Positions 5,244-6,589 of a stretch of DNA of 6,589 nt are shown here, one piece after another (within the stretch, counting starts at the first letter, position 1; each line of letters opens with the position of its first letter). Source of the DNA: Chloroflexota bacterium (GTDB taxonomy: Bacteria > Chloroflexota > Limnocylindria > Limnocylindrales > CSP1-4); contig JAKAHX010000094.1 of assembly GCA_021814735.1 (NCBI GenBank), positions 1 to 6,589 on the forward strand, read 5' to 3'. Both the position numbers and the translations under genes were made by a program. The notes under the pieces are model-generated. The model worked only from the letters and a program-made list of their open reading frames with translations, was not told the DNA's origin and did not search any database.

Positions 5244-6589
5244 ATGGCCACCACCCAGCAATGGCGAACCATCATCGAGCCGTTCCGGATCCATTCCGTC
5301 GAGCCCATCCGGATGACCACCCGGGAGGAGCGGCTCCGGGCGATCCAGGCGGCCGGATTCAACCTCTTCAATCTGCACGCCGACGACGTCCTCGTCGATC
5401 TGCTCACCGACTCCGGGACGGGGGCCATGAGCCGCGACCAGTGGGCGGCCGTCCAGCATGGCGACGAGAGCTACGCCGGGTCGCCGTCCTGGTACGCGTT
5501 CCTGGAGAGCGTCCAGGCACTCTTCCCGTTCCGGCACGTCATCCCCACCCACCAGGGACGGGCGGCCGAGAAGATCCTCTTCTCGGTCATCGGCGGGCCC
5601 GGCAAGGCGATCCCCAACAACACCCACTTCGACACGACCCGGGCAAACGTGGAGTTCACCGGCGCCGAGGCGGTGGACCTGGTCATCCCCGAGGCGCACG
5701 AGCCGTCGTTGATCCACCCGTTCAAGGGCAACATGGACGTCGCCGCCCTGGAACACCTCATCGAGGAGCGGGGGGCCGAGAACGTCCCGGCCGTCTTCGT
5801 CACGATCACCAACAACTCCGGCGGCGGGCAGCCGGTCAGCCTGGCGAACCTGCGCGATATCCGGTCGGTCTGCGACCGGTTCGGCCTGCCGCTCTTCCTG
5901 GATGCCTGTCGCTTCGCCGAGAACGCCTGGTTCATCCGGACCCGCGAGGCCGGGTACGAGGGCCGGCCTATCCCGGAGATCGTGCGCGAGATGGCGTCGC
6001 TCGCCGACGGCATGACCATGTCCGCCAAGAAGGATGGCCTGGCGAACATCGGCGGCTGGCTCGCCCTCAATGACGACAGGCTCGCGGAGCAGTGCCGGAA
6101 CCTCCTGATCCTCACCGAGGGCTTCCCCACCTACGGCGGGCTCGCGGGGCGCGACCTGGAGGCGATCGCCCAGGGCCTGCGCGAGGTGGTCGACGAGGAC
6201 TACCTGCGCTACCGGATCACATCCACCACCTATTTCGGCGAGGCCCTGGCCGCGGCCGGCGTCCCGGTCGTCCAGCCGATCGGCGGCCACGCGGTCTACC
6301 TGGACGCGCGTGCCCTGCTCCCGCACATCCCGCCGCTCGAGTATCCGGGCCAGGCGCTCGCCGTGGCCCTGTACGTCGAGGGCGGGATCCGCAGCTGCGA
6401 GATCGGGAGCGTCATGTTCGGGCGGCATCCCGACGGCACCGAGTCGCCAGCGGCGCTTGAGCTGGTCCGCCTCGCCATCCCCCGGCGCACGTACACGCAG
6501 AGCCACATCGACTACGCGATCGAGGTGGTCCGCTGGGTCGCGGAGCGGGCGTCCGAGCTGCGCGGCTTCCGGATCGTGAACGAGCCGTC
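5244..6589 (+). CDS. tnaA: Tryptophanase (tryptophan indole-lyase), 3' end cut by window
   Basis: A PLP enzyme of the beta-eliminating lyase family that splits L-tryptophan into indole, pyruvate and ammonia in the cytosol. 448 codons are visible; E. coli TnaA has 471 residues, so only the last dozen or so are missing. Seen in order: EPFRIHSVEPI, DLLTDSGTGAMS (52-63), GDESYAGS (73-80; E75 fits the monovalent-cation site), PTHQGR (101-106, phosphate loop), FDTTR (129-133), NSGGGQPVS (191-199), D220 in FLDACRFAEN, SAKKD with PLP lysine K263, EGFPTYGGLAGRD, GGHAVYLDARALLPHIP and AIPRRTYTQSH. D130 fits TnaA D137, where tyrosine phenol-lyase has Thr. EIGS stands where tyrosine phenol-lyase has ERG with its substrate-binding R381. 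Both favour tryptophanase. The gene is preceded by a GAGGG RBS and a palindrome. Some relatives act on other amino acids. Confidence 0.88.
   Translation, partial: MATTQQWRTIIEPFRIHSVEPIRMTTREERLRAIQAAGFNLFNLHADDVLVDLLTDSGTGAMSRDQWAAVQHGDESYAGSPSWYAFLESVQALFPFRHVIPTHQGRAAEKILFSVIGGPGKAIPNNTHFDTTRANVEFTGAEAVDLVIPEAHEPSLIHPFKGNMDVAALEHLIEERGAENVPAVFVTITNNSGGGQPVSLANLRDIRSVCDRFGLPLFLDACRFAENAWFIRTREAGYEGRPIPEIVREMASLADGMTMSAKKDGLANIGGWLALNDDRLAEQCRNLLILTEGFPTYGGLAGRDLEAIAQGLREVVDEDYLRYRITSTTYFGEALAAAGVPVVQPIGGHAVYLDARALLPHIPPLEYPGQALAVALYVEGGIRSCEIGSVMFGRHPDGTESPAALELVRLAIPRRTYTQSHIDYAIEVVRWVAERASELRGFRIVNEP

Noticed and set aside
4847..5428. N-terminal extension of the 76-aa frame to the right
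   Set aside because: The frame is open but the added residues look like low-information GC-rich sequence, it would run into tnaA antisense, and the strong SD sits at the internal start at 4846.
5217..6506. Long open frame on the minus strand (429 codons) opposite tnaA
   Set aside because: The plus frame has unmistakable tryptophanase motifs over the same bases. The antisense frame is open only because GC-rich codons rarely give stops, and its translation is rich in Arg/Gly/Asp without a recognisable domain.

Overview
This is a very GC-rich bacterial window with G or C at most third codon positions. It holds six gene-sized CDSs plus one small ORF, mostly tightly packed with Shine-Dalgarno (SD) sites, stop/start overlaps and short gaps. 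Gene content and protein style suggest a high-GC Chloroflexota or Actinomycetota-type chromosome. That placement is inference; no rRNA or other marker is present. I see no tRNA, rRNA, CRISPR array, insertion sequence or phage gene.

Left part (1-2075, plus strand): the 3' end of a RibD-type reductase gene, cut by the left edge, then a complete GTP cyclohydrolase II gene (ribA) and a short-chain dehydrogenase/reductase gene. The first two are riboflavin biosynthesis enzymes. The SDR start is almost fused to the ribA stop through a five-codon minicistron, so the three look like one transcription unit.

Middle part (2104-4846, minus strand): a convergent set read from right to left. It starts with a 76-residue protein of unknown function that has a strong SD. 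After a gap of 119 bp comes an alpha/beta-hydrolase, and then, overlapping it by four bases (ATGA), an unusual two-domain protein. Its N-terminal half is a peptidase S51/cyanophycinase-like domain. Its C-terminal part resembles the end of cysteinyl-tRNA synthetase, without the aminoacylation domain. The hydrolase and the fusion protein each carry a Gly/Ala/Pro/Ser-rich linker encoded by in-frame DNA repeats.

Right part (4847-6589): a roughly 400-bp divergent intergenic region contains a set of degenerate repeats and a nearly perfect 32-nt palindrome. The palindrome lies just ahead of a tryptophanase-family gene (tnaA) that runs off the right edge. The tryptophanase has the PLP lysine motif and the residues expected for tryptophanase rather than tyrosine phenol-lyase.

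The most unusual items are the S51/CysRS-tail fusion, the palindrome before tnaA, and the repeat-bounded linker in the hydrolase.
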